Shown piece by piece: positions 1 to 6,068 of a stretch of 8,455 bases of DNA (position 1 is its first letter; every line of letters starts with the position of its first letter). The DNA is taken from NCBI GenBank assembly GCA_005882955.1, contig VBBB01000051.1, positions 535 to 8,989 of the forward strand, written 5' to 3'. A program made the translations under genes and the position numbers. Source of the stretch: Candidatus Bathyarchaeota archaeon (GTDB lineage: Archaea; Thermoproteota; Bathyarchaeia; 40CM-2-53-6). Under the pieces are notes generated by a model, which ran no database searches, was not told the origin of the DNA, and saw only the letters and a list, made by a program, of their open reading frames with translations.

Positions 1-1161
1 TGAACGTGAGACACTGCTCGGAGGGTTTGCAACGTGTTTCGTCCTCCTGATCTGACCATAGAGGAGGACGAGCACGGAGACGGGGAGAAGCAGATAGAAG
101 AAGGCATTGTTGAGATAGCCGTTTCTGCCTTGGAATGGGATAGAGGAGGTTTGTGCCGTCTTAGAATAATAATTAAGGGAAATATTTTCAACTGAAAGCC
201 GGGTAAACGTTCCCGAAGCTGCCACCAGAACAATTGCGGCCGTTTCTGTCGGCAGATTGTCTGAGAAAGATTTCGCGCCTTGTGCTGTGATAGGTACCGT
301 GACGGATAGATCGATCGGGATTGTTGAAAGGGTGTACACCGGTCCCTGGTAAACTGACAAGCCGTCTATGAAGTAGGGTACAAAGACCATTCCGTTTGAC
401 GCATTGATTGATCCGCGAATCTCAACGCTTCTCAGCGTAATAGACGGGTTTTCTTCAATTTGGCCGAGGCCAACATAGATCGCGTGGTATGATCCTGACG
501 CTGGAGCGGACAAGAGTGGAAAGTTGAGGAATTCGAATTTCTTGATCTGCAGTGAAAAGTGCGTCGCCTGCGTTGATGGGCTTTGTTCTACATAGATCGT
601 TACACTACTCGTCGAATCATAGACCTTGCCCGTATTCGATTCTATCAGCTGAAACATATTCACTTGAACATTCTCTGCCTGTCCTGTCCCTTCTCTGTGG
701 TTGAGCGCGTCGGACTCGGCCCAGAGAGGCACCGTAGATCCTGAGCTTTGCGAATAGAAACGGATTCCATAGTTCTCACTTGGTGAAACATTGATCAGCA
801 TGTACATGATGGGGTATGCTGTCAGATTGACTGTCAGTGTTCTGACAATTGAACGAGCCAGTGGTTGCGTCCTTGGTGGAAAACTGCCCATTAGCGTCAG
901 TCCATCACTAGAGTAGGTGAGTGTGGCGCCATATTGTTGGGCGGTGAGGCTCCACATTGTCCAGTTATTCTCATTCAGGAGCGTCGCGCGGCTACTCTCC
1001 GCGTAGGTCGGGGTCTTCAGCGACGTGACGTCCATCGCCCGCTTCCCTGGGAGTGTCACTGACGGAAGTGAAATAGCTAGAACTGGCATCAAAAATACCA
1101 ATGCGATTATGAAAGCTGTAATCCAGCGGGTTTTTCCGTGGAAAGCTACGGGATTCGACAC
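1..1161 (-). CDS. Secreted, C-terminally anchored membrane protein of unknown function (partial, 3' end outside window)
   Basis: An uninterrupted reverse-strand reading frame of 387 codons runs off the left edge with no stop, so the C-terminus is missing. I do not recognise the family. The N-terminus has basic residues followed by a strongly hydrophobic stretch (residues about 13-29, ITAFIIALVFLMPVLA), typical of a signal peptide or signal anchor. About 320 polar, Ser/Thr-rich residues with beta-type patterning follow, including four possible N-glycosylation sequons (NLT, NVS, NAS, NIS). A second membrane segment lies at about residues 350-368 (FFYLLLPVSVLVLLYG), followed by a basic tail (QIRRTKH). 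This is the layout of a type I surface protein with an external domain. The start is uncertain: the first in-frame ATG lies inside the hydrophobic segment, so I chose GTG at 1161; TTG at 1173 is equally possible. A TATA-like box (TATTATGG, about 1191-1200) fits a short leader. The gene is certain, the function unknown. Confidence 0.8.
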   Translation of the reverse strand, partial: MSNPVAFHGKTRWITAFIIALVFLMPVLAISLPSVTLPGKRAMDVTSLKTPTYAESSRATLLNENNWTMWSLTAQQYGATLTYSSDGLTLMGSFPPRTQPLARSIVRTLTVNLTAYPIMYMLINVSPSENYGIRFYSQSSGSTVPLWAESDALNHREGTGQAENVQVNMFQLIESNTGKVYDSTSSVTIYVEQSPSTQATHFSLQIKKFEFLNFPLLSAPASGSYHAIYVGLGQIEENPSITLRSVEIRGSINASNGMVFVPYFIDGLSVYQGPVYTLSTIPIDLSVTVPITAQGAKSFSDNLPTETAAIVLVAASGTFTRLSVENISLNYYSKTAQTSSIPFQGRNGYLNNAFFYLLLPVSVLVLLYGQIRRTKHVANPPSSVSRS

Positions 1162-1190
1162 GTGTTCCGGCAAGAAGGGGGTTCGGATTA

Positions 1191-1200
1191 TCCATAATAG
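1191..1200 (-). promoter_or_regulatory. Possible TATA box for the surface-protein gene
   Basis: On the minus strand the sequence reads CTATTATGGA, about 30-39 bases before the chosen GTG start at 1161. The spacing suits an archaeal TATA element with a short leader. The region is AT-rich partly because it follows the tRNA's T-rich end, so this is a weak call. Confidence 0.3.
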
Positions 1201-1210
1201 TGTTCCTAAT

Positions 1211-1227
1211 TCAAAACAAAGAAAAGC
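1211..1227 (-). terminator. T-rich terminator of tRNA-Arg(GCG)
   Basis: Read on the minus strand, about 30 bases after the tRNA 3' end, there are three T runs in 17 bases (GCTTTTCTTTGTTTTGA). Archaeal RNA polymerase stops at such U-rich tracts. A weak CCTTG/CAAGG inverted repeat lies between the tRNA and this tract but is probably not needed. Confidence 0.5.
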
Positions 1228-1255
1228 CCTTGGAAAATGGGCGATTTGTTCAAGG

Positions 1256-1331
1256 CGGGCCGGGTGGGATTCGAACCCACGATTTGCGGCTCCGCAGGCC
1301 GCCGTCTTGGTCCTGGCTCGACTACCGGCCC
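1256..1331 (-). tRNA. tRNA-Arg, anticodon GCG
   Basis: The minus strand folds into a full cloverleaf without intron. The acceptor stem is GGGCCGG/CCGGCCC. The D arm has GTC/GAC pairs and a loop containing AGCCAGG. The anticodon stem GCGGC/GCCGC holds the 7-base loop CTGCGGA, giving anticodon GCG, which reads CGC arginine codons. The variable region has 5 bases, and the T arm is GTGGG, TTCGAAT, CCCAC. The discriminator base is G and no CCA is encoded, as is usual in many archaea. The discriminator and the D and T arms resemble the second tRNA-Arg in this window, which supports the same amino-acid identity. Confidence 0.93.
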
Positions 1332-1353
1332 TAAAAGAGACATTCTTGCCTCC

Positions 1354-1363
1354 CCTTATAACG
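1354..1363 (-). promoter_or_regulatory. TATA box of tRNA-Arg(GCG)
   Basis: The minus strand reads CGTTATAAGG, with the TTATAA core at 1356-1361. It lies about 25-30 bases before the tRNA 5' end at 1331, the standard archaeal distance between TATA box and start site. Two copies of a 12-base repeat lie directly upstream. Confidence 0.55.
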
Positions 1364-1365
1364 GG

Positions 1366-1389
1366 TACAACGGCGAATACAACGGCGAG
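1366..1389. repeat. Two tandem copies of a 12-base unit upstream of the tRNA promoter
   Basis: TACAACGGCGAA is followed directly by TACAACGGCGAG, so 11 of 12 bases are identical. The repeat abuts the TATA box of the tRNA-Arg gene on its upstream side. It may be a chance duplication or a protein-binding site; nothing in the sequence decides. Confidence 0.6.
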
Positions 1390-1451
1390 ACCTAACTTGC
1401 CCCCTCATTCTCCTGTTTCCTAATCGGCAACAATTTCATATGTAGAAACGA

Positions 1452-1679
1452 ATGCGACTTGGTTCGGACATGTTCGCCTGCACGAATTGTCAGAAGAGAG
1501 AGTTTCAAATGACGCAGCTGTCAGAAATGAGACTTCTAGCTGAGTGTGCTGGATGCGGAGCATCCTTTGTTGTAGACTCAATTGGCGAGAAGAAGTCTCG
1601 GATCGAAGCCGCGGACCCTAACCAGCACCTCATCTGGAATTGGAAGAGTGAGCAGTGGGTCCCAGCAAAGAGAGGCTAG
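1452..1679 (+). CDS. Small zinc-ribbon protein (75 aa)
   Basis: A short protein with two CxxC knuckles, C10-T-N-C13 and C32-A-G-C35, spaced as in a single zinc ribbon that binds one Zn(II). The rest is a short strand-rich region ending in a Trp-rich segment (LIWNWKSEQWVP). Such small ribbons in archaea are often nucleic-acid-binding or transcription/translation-associated, but no specific family is recognisable and no function is claimed. The start may be ATG 1452 or the internal ATG 1470 (residue 7); a TATA-like stretch at about 1433-1441 lies 29-37 bases before 1470 and only 11-19 before 1452, which favours 1470 and a nearly leaderless transcript. The gene stands alone, converging on the citrate-synthase gene with 48 bases between the stops. 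Confidence 0.72.
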   Translation: MRLGSDMFACTNCQKREFQMTQLSEMRLLAECAGCGASFVVDSIGEKKSRIEAADPNQHLIWNWKSEQWVPAKRG

Positions 1680-1727
1680 GAACCTTTCTCTAACATGGGA
1701 CGAGAACTCGCGCGACTCTGTGTTACC

Positions 1728-2855
1728 CTACGCGGAAGTCCCTGGTGGAGTAGCTTCCAGAGTTAGACCTTCAGGCCCGACGTATTCTGCGTCGGGACGG
1801 AACAATCGGTTATCCTGTAGCTGCTCTACTATGTGAGCCGTCCAGCCTACAGTTCTTGCACATGCGAATGTGCAAGTGAAGAGCTCAGGGGGAATCCCGA
1901 CCGCATGCAAAACGACCGAGGAATAGAATTCGACATTCACATCAATGGGCCTTTCCGGATGCTGCTCACGTAGTAGTCTCCGGGCCGTGTCTTCGACCGT
2001 TGTCGCGAGCTCGAATAGTGAGGGATCGACTATCTGTCGCGCAAGCTCCTTTAGGACTCTTGATCGTGGATCCTCAGTTCGATAAACTCGGTGGCCAAAG
2101 CCCATTATTCTGTCGTGCTTCTGAAGCCGATCTCGCAACCAACTCTCGGCGTTCTCGGGGGTCCGGATGGATTGCAACATCTCCCAGACGTAGATGGGCG
2201 CACCTCCGTGCAATGGACCTTTCAATGCCGATATTGCAGCGACCACCGCAGAATGCACATCGGTCAGAGTCGACGCCGCGATTCGAGCTACGAAGGTTGA
2301 CGCGTTAAGGCTGTGGTCGGCAAGTAGAGTGAAGTATGAATCCAGTGCGTGTACGTGTTCAGGTCTGGCGGGCTTAGCGTTGAGCATGTAGAGATAGTTC
2401 GCTGCATGGCCTAGCCCGGGTCGAGGGGTGACTGGTTCCTGGCCTTTTCTCAAGCGGTGATAGGTGGCGACGATCGTGGGCATTCGCGCCGTTAGGCCGA
2501 TGCTAGAGTCGATCAGTGAGGGTTCATTCCGACTCCCTAGCCCTCCTAAGATAGAAACAGACGTTTGCAACGCTGAAAGAGGATCAGCTACTTTTGATTC
2601 TCCTTTCAGAAAGCCGATGACCTGATTCGGCAGAACATGTTCGCGTGAGAAGCGAGTCTCCAAGGTGGAAAGTTCTTGCCGATTAGGCAGATGTCCGTAC
2701 CACAGCAAGTGGGCAACGGATTCATAGGAAACTCGTCCTGCCAGCTGAGTAACATCATATCCTCTGTAAATCAGACGTCCGGCTTGGCCATCGATCTTGG
2801 TGAGAGAAGTAGTAGCGACGATGACGCCCTCGAGACCCTTCGGCGCGCGAATCAT
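1728..2855 (-). CDS. Citrate synthase family enzyme, with Glu at the catalytic Asp position
   Basis: A 375-residue protein of normal length for prokaryotic citrate synthases, which condense oxaloacetate and acetyl-CoA in the cytoplasm. The family motifs appear in order: DHSLNAST (His181), GPLHGGA (His216, catalytic), MGFGHRVY (His255, catalytic), DPRSR, NVEFYSS (308-314), ARTVGW (Arg334, substrate binding) and RLFRP (Arg353). In the NV-x-FYS motif the family normally has Asp, the base that takes the proton from acetyl-CoA; here codon GAA gives Glu309. I recall Glu at this place in some citrate-synthase-like subgroups, so activity or an altered acyl-CoA substrate (for example 2-methylcitrate synthase) are both open. 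ATG 2855 is the start; a TATA-like TTAATTATG lies about 30-40 bases upstream, suggesting a leaderless transcript. It is divergent from the isocitrate dehydrogenase gene, supporting a role in the oxidative TCA branch. Confidence 0.92.
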   Translation of the reverse strand: MIRAPKGLEGVIVATTSLTKIDGQAGRLIYRGYDVTQLAGRVSYESVAHLLWYGHLPNRQELSTLETRFSREHVLPNQVIGFLKGESKVADPLSALQTSVSILGGLGSRNEPSLIDSSIGLTARMPTIVATYHRLRKGQEPVTPRPGLGHAANYLYMLNAKPARPEHVHALDSYFTLLADHSLNASTFVARIAASTLTDVHSAVVAAISALKGPLHGGAPIYVWEMLQSIRTPENAESWLRDRLQKHDRIMGFGHRVYRTEDPRSRVLKELARQIVDPSLFELATTVEDTARRLLREQHPERPIDVNVEFYSSVVLHAVGIPPELFTCTFACARTVGWTAHIVEQLQDNRLFRPDAEYVGPEGLTLEATPPGTSA

Positions 2856-2883
2856 GAAACTTTCAGAACGCCATGGATATCAA

Positions 2884-2896
2884 TCATAATTAAGCA
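2884..2896. promoter_or_regulatory. AT-rich promoter element between the divergent citrate synthase and isocitrate dehydrogenase genes
   Basis: The 117-base gap between the two divergent genes has one clearly AT-rich stretch, AATCATAATTAAGC at about 2883-2896. On the minus strand it reads GCTTAATTATGATT and lies about 30-40 bases before the citrate-synthase ATG, a good archaeal TATA position. On the plus strand it would place a start site near 2915 and a leader of about 55-60 bases before the dehydrogenase ATG. The first use is more convincing than the second. Confidence 0.45.
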
Positions 2897-2972
2897 ATAC
2901 CAAGGAACAAACCCTGTACGCGGGAAAGGCTTTTTCAACGTCTCCAATCCGAGGCGACCGTTGAGATCAGAG

Positions 2973-4004
2973 ATGACTGGAAAGACCCACAGAATCGCAG
3001 TACTCCCGGGCGACGGAATCGGCCCCGAAGTTGTCGAGGCGACGCTGAAGGTCTTGAATGCTATCCAGAAGGTCGATGATGTTAAACTTGAGATGCTAAA
3101 GGGAGAGGCTGGATTCGACGTCATCTCGAAATATGGAACTAATCTCCCCACGAGGACCGTGGACATGATCAAGAAGACTGATGCCTGCCTCAAGGGACCC
3201 ATGACAACCCCGGAGGAGCCAGGATCGCCTCGGAGCGTCGCCGTCACTCTACGTTCCATGTTCGACCTCTACGCCAACATGCGCCCCGCTCGCACTCTTC
3301 CAAATGTTCCCTCGCTCAAAGCCAATATCGACATGATTGTAGTTCGAGAGAACACAGAAGATCTCTATGTCGGAAAGGAGTTCGAAGTCGCACCCGGGAT
3401 AGGGGTGGCAATGAAGATCAACACAACAAGAGCATCTGAACGAATAGCGAAGTTTGCGTTCGACTTGACTATGAAGAGACGAAAGAAGCTCGCCTTCGTC
3501 CATAAGGCGAACATTCTCAAGATAACCGATGGGATATTCAAGCAGGCCGTGTTGAACATCAGCAAGAACTATCCGGGAGTCGAACTGGAAGACATTCACG
3601 TCGACGCGGCAACAATGCAGTTCATTCGACGACCAGAAAGTTTCGACGTTGTCGTTGCGACCAATCTCTACGGTGATATTCTGACCGACGAGGCGGCAGC
3701 GCTAGTAGGGGGGCTAGGGGTGGCAGCAGGCGGAAATATCGGAGACCACTATGGCATGTTCGAGCCTGCTGGTGGCTCTGCACCAAAGTACACCGGTCAG
3801 AACAAGGTAAATCCCGTCGCGATGATTGAAGCCTCCCGAATGATGCTTGATTTCCTAGGAGAACCGGAAGCGGCAGTAAAGGTCGAGAAAGCCACGCTGA
3901 AAGTCCTCGAGGAGGGCAAAGTGTTAACCTTCGACCTGGGAGGCAACGCCAAGACAAGCGATATGGGCAGTGCCATCGCCCAGAAAATCCTCGATTTCGC
4001 CTAG
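2973..4004 (+). CDS. Isocitrate dehydrogenase family enzyme, NADP-type
   Basis: A 343-residue member of the isocitrate/isopropylmalate dehydrogenase family, which oxidatively decarboxylates a 2-hydroxyacid, here most likely isocitrate to 2-oxoglutarate. Visible motifs: LPGDGIGPEV (11-20), the substrate loop RSVAVTLR (87-94), NMRPAR (Arg104), VRENTEDLY (Arg125, Tyr132), catalytic Lys178 in VHKANI, Asp211 in VDAATMQF, metal-binding Asp235 and Asp239 in NLYGDILTDE, and APKYTGQNKVNP (270-281). The Lys-Tyr pair in the last motif matches the NADP-specific E. coli enzyme, while NAD types usually have Asp there. Two changes are odd: Ala90 where isocitrate enzymes usually have the substrate-binding Asn, and Gly267 where the family normally has the His of HGTAP. 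A homoisocitrate-type substrate is therefore not excluded. The frame stays open upstream to 2676, but those residues are antisense to citrate synthase, so ATG 2973 is chosen. Confidence 0.9.
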   Translation: MTGKTHRIAVLPGDGIGPEVVEATLKVLNAIQKVDDVKLEMLKGEAGFDVISKYGTNLPTRTVDMIKKTDACLKGPMTTPEEPGSPRSVAVTLRSMFDLYANMRPARTLPNVPSLKANIDMIVVRENTEDLYVGKEFEVAPGIGVAMKINTTRASERIAKFAFDLTMKRRKKLAFVHKANILKITDGIFKQAVLNISKNYPGVELEDIHVDAATMQFIRRPESFDVVVATNLYGDILTDEAAALVGGLGVAAGGNIGDHYGMFEPAGGSAPKYTGQNKVNPVAMIEASRMMLDFLGEPEAAVKVEKATLKVLEEGKVLTFDLGGNAKTSDMGSAIAQKILDFA

Positions 4005-4007
4005 CTC

Positions 4008-5975
4008 TTACATTCGCTCAGCGAGCTTCATGCCAAGTAATTCCGTGACGCATTTGAGCACTATTCCTGTTGCCTCGACCAGGCTCGCCCTCTGCCGCTT
4101 CAACTCTTCATCCTTCAAGTGAGAAATGTCAGATTTTTCATAGAACTCGTGGAACCGTTGTGCTAGATCGTTGGCGTAAAGGCAGAGAAGAGTTGGATCT
4201 AGTTCCTCAGCGGATCTTGCAAATGTTTCAGGAAACCGTGCGAGTGCGAGGATGAGATTTTGCTCGGCTGGCTCGATTAGCTTGTTGAAGTAGCTAGGCC
4301 GCTCATGTGAGCCTAACTTTTTCAGAATCCCAAGTCCCCGCGTATAGGCGTAGTTGATGAAGGGTGCGCTGTTCGCTTCGAAATTCAGCGCCCTATCCCA
4401 GGTGAAGTTAGTGGACTTTACGGCTTCAACGGAGAGCATAGCGTATCTGATCGCTGAGATGGAAAGGCTCTCAGCGACTCGATATTTGACCTCCTCTGGA
4501 AGCTCTGATGATCTCTTGTCCACTTCCTGTCTTGCGCGTAGTAGAGCCTCATCCAGTAGCTGGTCGAACGTAACGTATCGCCCTCTCCGGGCCGACATTC
4601 TTTGCCCTTCAAGAGTCAGCAATCCAATAGGGAAGTGTAGGAAATTCATGGCTTGTTTCCTGTAGCCCAGAATCCACATGGCGACTCTGACTTGGAGCTG
4701 CGCGAGAGACTGTTCAACTCCGATCACGTTGATGACGCGATCAGCCTTCTCGAACTTGTACAGGCTATACGCGATATCCCGCGTTGGGTAGAGAGTGGTT
4801 CCATCCGACCGAGTGAGTGTTAGGGAAGTCACTTCGAACGACTTTGACAATCCCAGCTTCTCTCGAAGCGCGTTATCGTCTACTGCTTTCCCCGCATCGA
4901 GCACCCAGGCACCACCCTTGCTGTGAGCGAGCCCAGTCTCTTTCAGACGGTCGAGCAATTCTGAGACTCGTCCTGTCCATAGCATATCGCTCTCCCAGTC
5001 CCATTGGTCAAAGTGAATGTGCGCCCTTCGAAGGGTCTCCTCGAAACCGGCCAGCACCATCTGGCTTACCCGCCGGATCAAGCTCCGCGTCACCGGTTCT
5101 GCTTTCTCGTATTTCCTGATCAGTTCGTTGATTGATCCTTGCGGATCAGGGTCTTTACTCATTCTCTCGGTGAGGACCTCGAACTCAGCAGGGTACTTGC
5201 TCTGAAGCTCGGCGGCAACTCCTACCCATTCATCTAGTTCCTTGGTCATGGCCACGATATCGATATCAGAGGCGTTTGTCTTCCTGAGTAGAACCAGTCT
5301 CTTCTTGTTCTCGTCAAGCTCCACAAGGGTCGAGGTTATAGAATATATTTTGCCGAAGAACTCGTCGGGCTTTCCCTCTGGAGTAGGCTCTCCGAGCAGT
5401 TTGTAGCCATAAGCCATCTGAGCTACTTGACGTCCAGTGTCGTCGATGTAGAAATGAGTCTTGACTGCGTGGCCTCGCCCGCCAAGAATTCGTGCTAATG
5501 TGTCGCCGAAGATCGAGTTCTTGGCGCTTGTATGTTCCACAATGACACGCTGAGGCTGACCGGTCTTCAACAAACCATACGACGATCCCTCGTGAAGGAT
5601 TGCGTCGAGCGTGAGTTGGGTAAGAGTTTCAATCTTGGCCTTGAAATTAACGTAGCCAGGTTCAGCAGCCTGAACCGACTCGACTAGATGGTGGACCCTT
5701 GCCTTTCCCAACTCGTGGACAATTTCCTTGGCTATCGTCATCGGTTTCGTCTTCTGCACTCTCGAAAGCTCAAATGATAGAGAACTTGCTAAGTGGCCGA
5801 ACTCCTGGTTCGGCGGGTCCTCTAGACTCGAAGCGAGGTCCAATTCAGGGAAGCGTTTCTTGTCAGATTTTTGCAGATTTGAATATGCGCCGCGGAGCAA
5901 GCTCTCACATTCGGCCCTGAATTGGCCGAAAGGATCAGAAGGTGAGCCCTTTCCAACCATTGGGACGGAGGTCAT
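4008..5975 (-). CDS. argS: Arginyl-tRNA synthetase lacking the HIGH motif
   Basis: A 655-residue class I arginyl-tRNA synthetase, which charges tRNA-Arg with arginine. Numbering below is from the possible TTG start at 5984; ATG 5975 (residue 4) is preferred. Seen in order: the N-terminal tRNA-binding domain with EFGHLAS (61-67); VEHTSA (149-154); FGDTLARIL; FYIDDTGRQVAQM; the region around SDGTTLYPTRDIAY (393-406); the KMSKS-equivalent RMSAR (462-466) in GQRMSARRGRYVT; the anticodon-binding helical domain with NFEANSAPFINYAY; and the C-terminal ERM typical of the family. Between Ala154 and Asn156 the family normally carries about 12 residues of the form NPxxPLHIGHxR; here a single Lys replaces them. 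The class I ATP-binding signature is therefore absent although all else is intact, so the protein may be inactive or repurposed, or the sequence may be in error. The 3' end converges on isocitrate dehydrogenase with 3 bases between stops. Confidence 0.93.
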   Translation of the reverse strand: MTSVPMVGKGSPSDPFGQFRAECESLLRGAYSNLQKSDKKRFPELDLASSLEDPPNQEFGHLASSLSFELSRVQKTKPMTIAKEIVHELGKARVHHLVESVQAAEPGYVNFKAKIETLTQLTLDAILHEGSSYGLLKTGQPQRVIVEHTSAKNSIFGDTLARILGGRGHAVKTHFYIDDTGRQVAQMAYGYKLLGEPTPEGKPDEFFGKIYSITSTLVELDENKKRLVLLRKTNASDIDIVAMTKELDEWVGVAAELQSKYPAEFEVLTERMSKDPDPQGSINELIRKYEKAEPVTRSLIRRVSQMVLAGFEETLRRAHIHFDQWDWESDMLWTGRVSELLDRLKETGLAHSKGGAWVLDAGKAVDDNALREKLGLSKSFEVTSLTLTRSDGTTLYPTRDIAYSLYKFEKADRVINVIGVEQSLAQLQVRVAMWILGYRKQAMNFLHFPIGLLTLEGQRMSARRGRYVTFDQLLDEALLRARQEVDKRSSELPEEVKYRVAESLSISAIRYAMLSVEAVKSTNFTWDRALNFEANSAPFINYAYTRGLGILKKLGSHERPSYFNKLIEPAEQNLILALARFPETFARSAEELDPTLLCLYANDLAQRFHEFYEKSDISHLKDEELKRQRASLVEATGIVLKCVTELLGMKLAERM

Positions 5976-6017
5976 GCCTTTCAAACTTGGTTTGAGACTT
6001 TCTTTGGCTTGAGAATC

Positions 6018-6028
6018 TTCTTAATAGA
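6018..6028. promoter_or_regulatory. Possible shared TATA-like element between argS and the TauE/SafE gene
   Basis: TTCTTAATAGA is the only AT-rich stretch between the divergent starts. Read rightward it would place a start near 6048, just before a possible Shine-Dalgarno sequence (AAGGTG, 6051-6056) and the GTG at 6069. Read leftward it would place a start near 5997, about 22 bases before the argS ATG. Position is the only evidence. Confidence 0.3.
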
Positions 6029-6068
6029 ACTCTCTAGGGTTGGGATTTTGAAGGTGCATGCGACGGTA

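Noticed and set aside
992..1195. ATG-started 67-residue frame on the minus strand
   Set aside because: It lies in a different frame from the long surface-protein gene, shows no hydrophobic signal, and ends early; the alternative frame stays open to the window edge with a clear signal peptide.
1025..1423. 132-codon plus-strand frame
   Set aside because: It crosses the tRNA gene and is antisense to the surface-protein gene; its composition is that of a shadow.
2676..2972. Upstream extension of the isocitrate dehydrogenase frame to 2676
   Set aside because: It would add 99 residues antisense to the 5' end of citrate synthase; the family's N-terminus (LPGDGIGPE) lies just after ATG 2973.
3249..3957. 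Reverse-strand open frames inside the isocitrate dehydrogenase gene
   Set aside because: They are antisense to an unambiguous enzyme and carry no recognisable domain.
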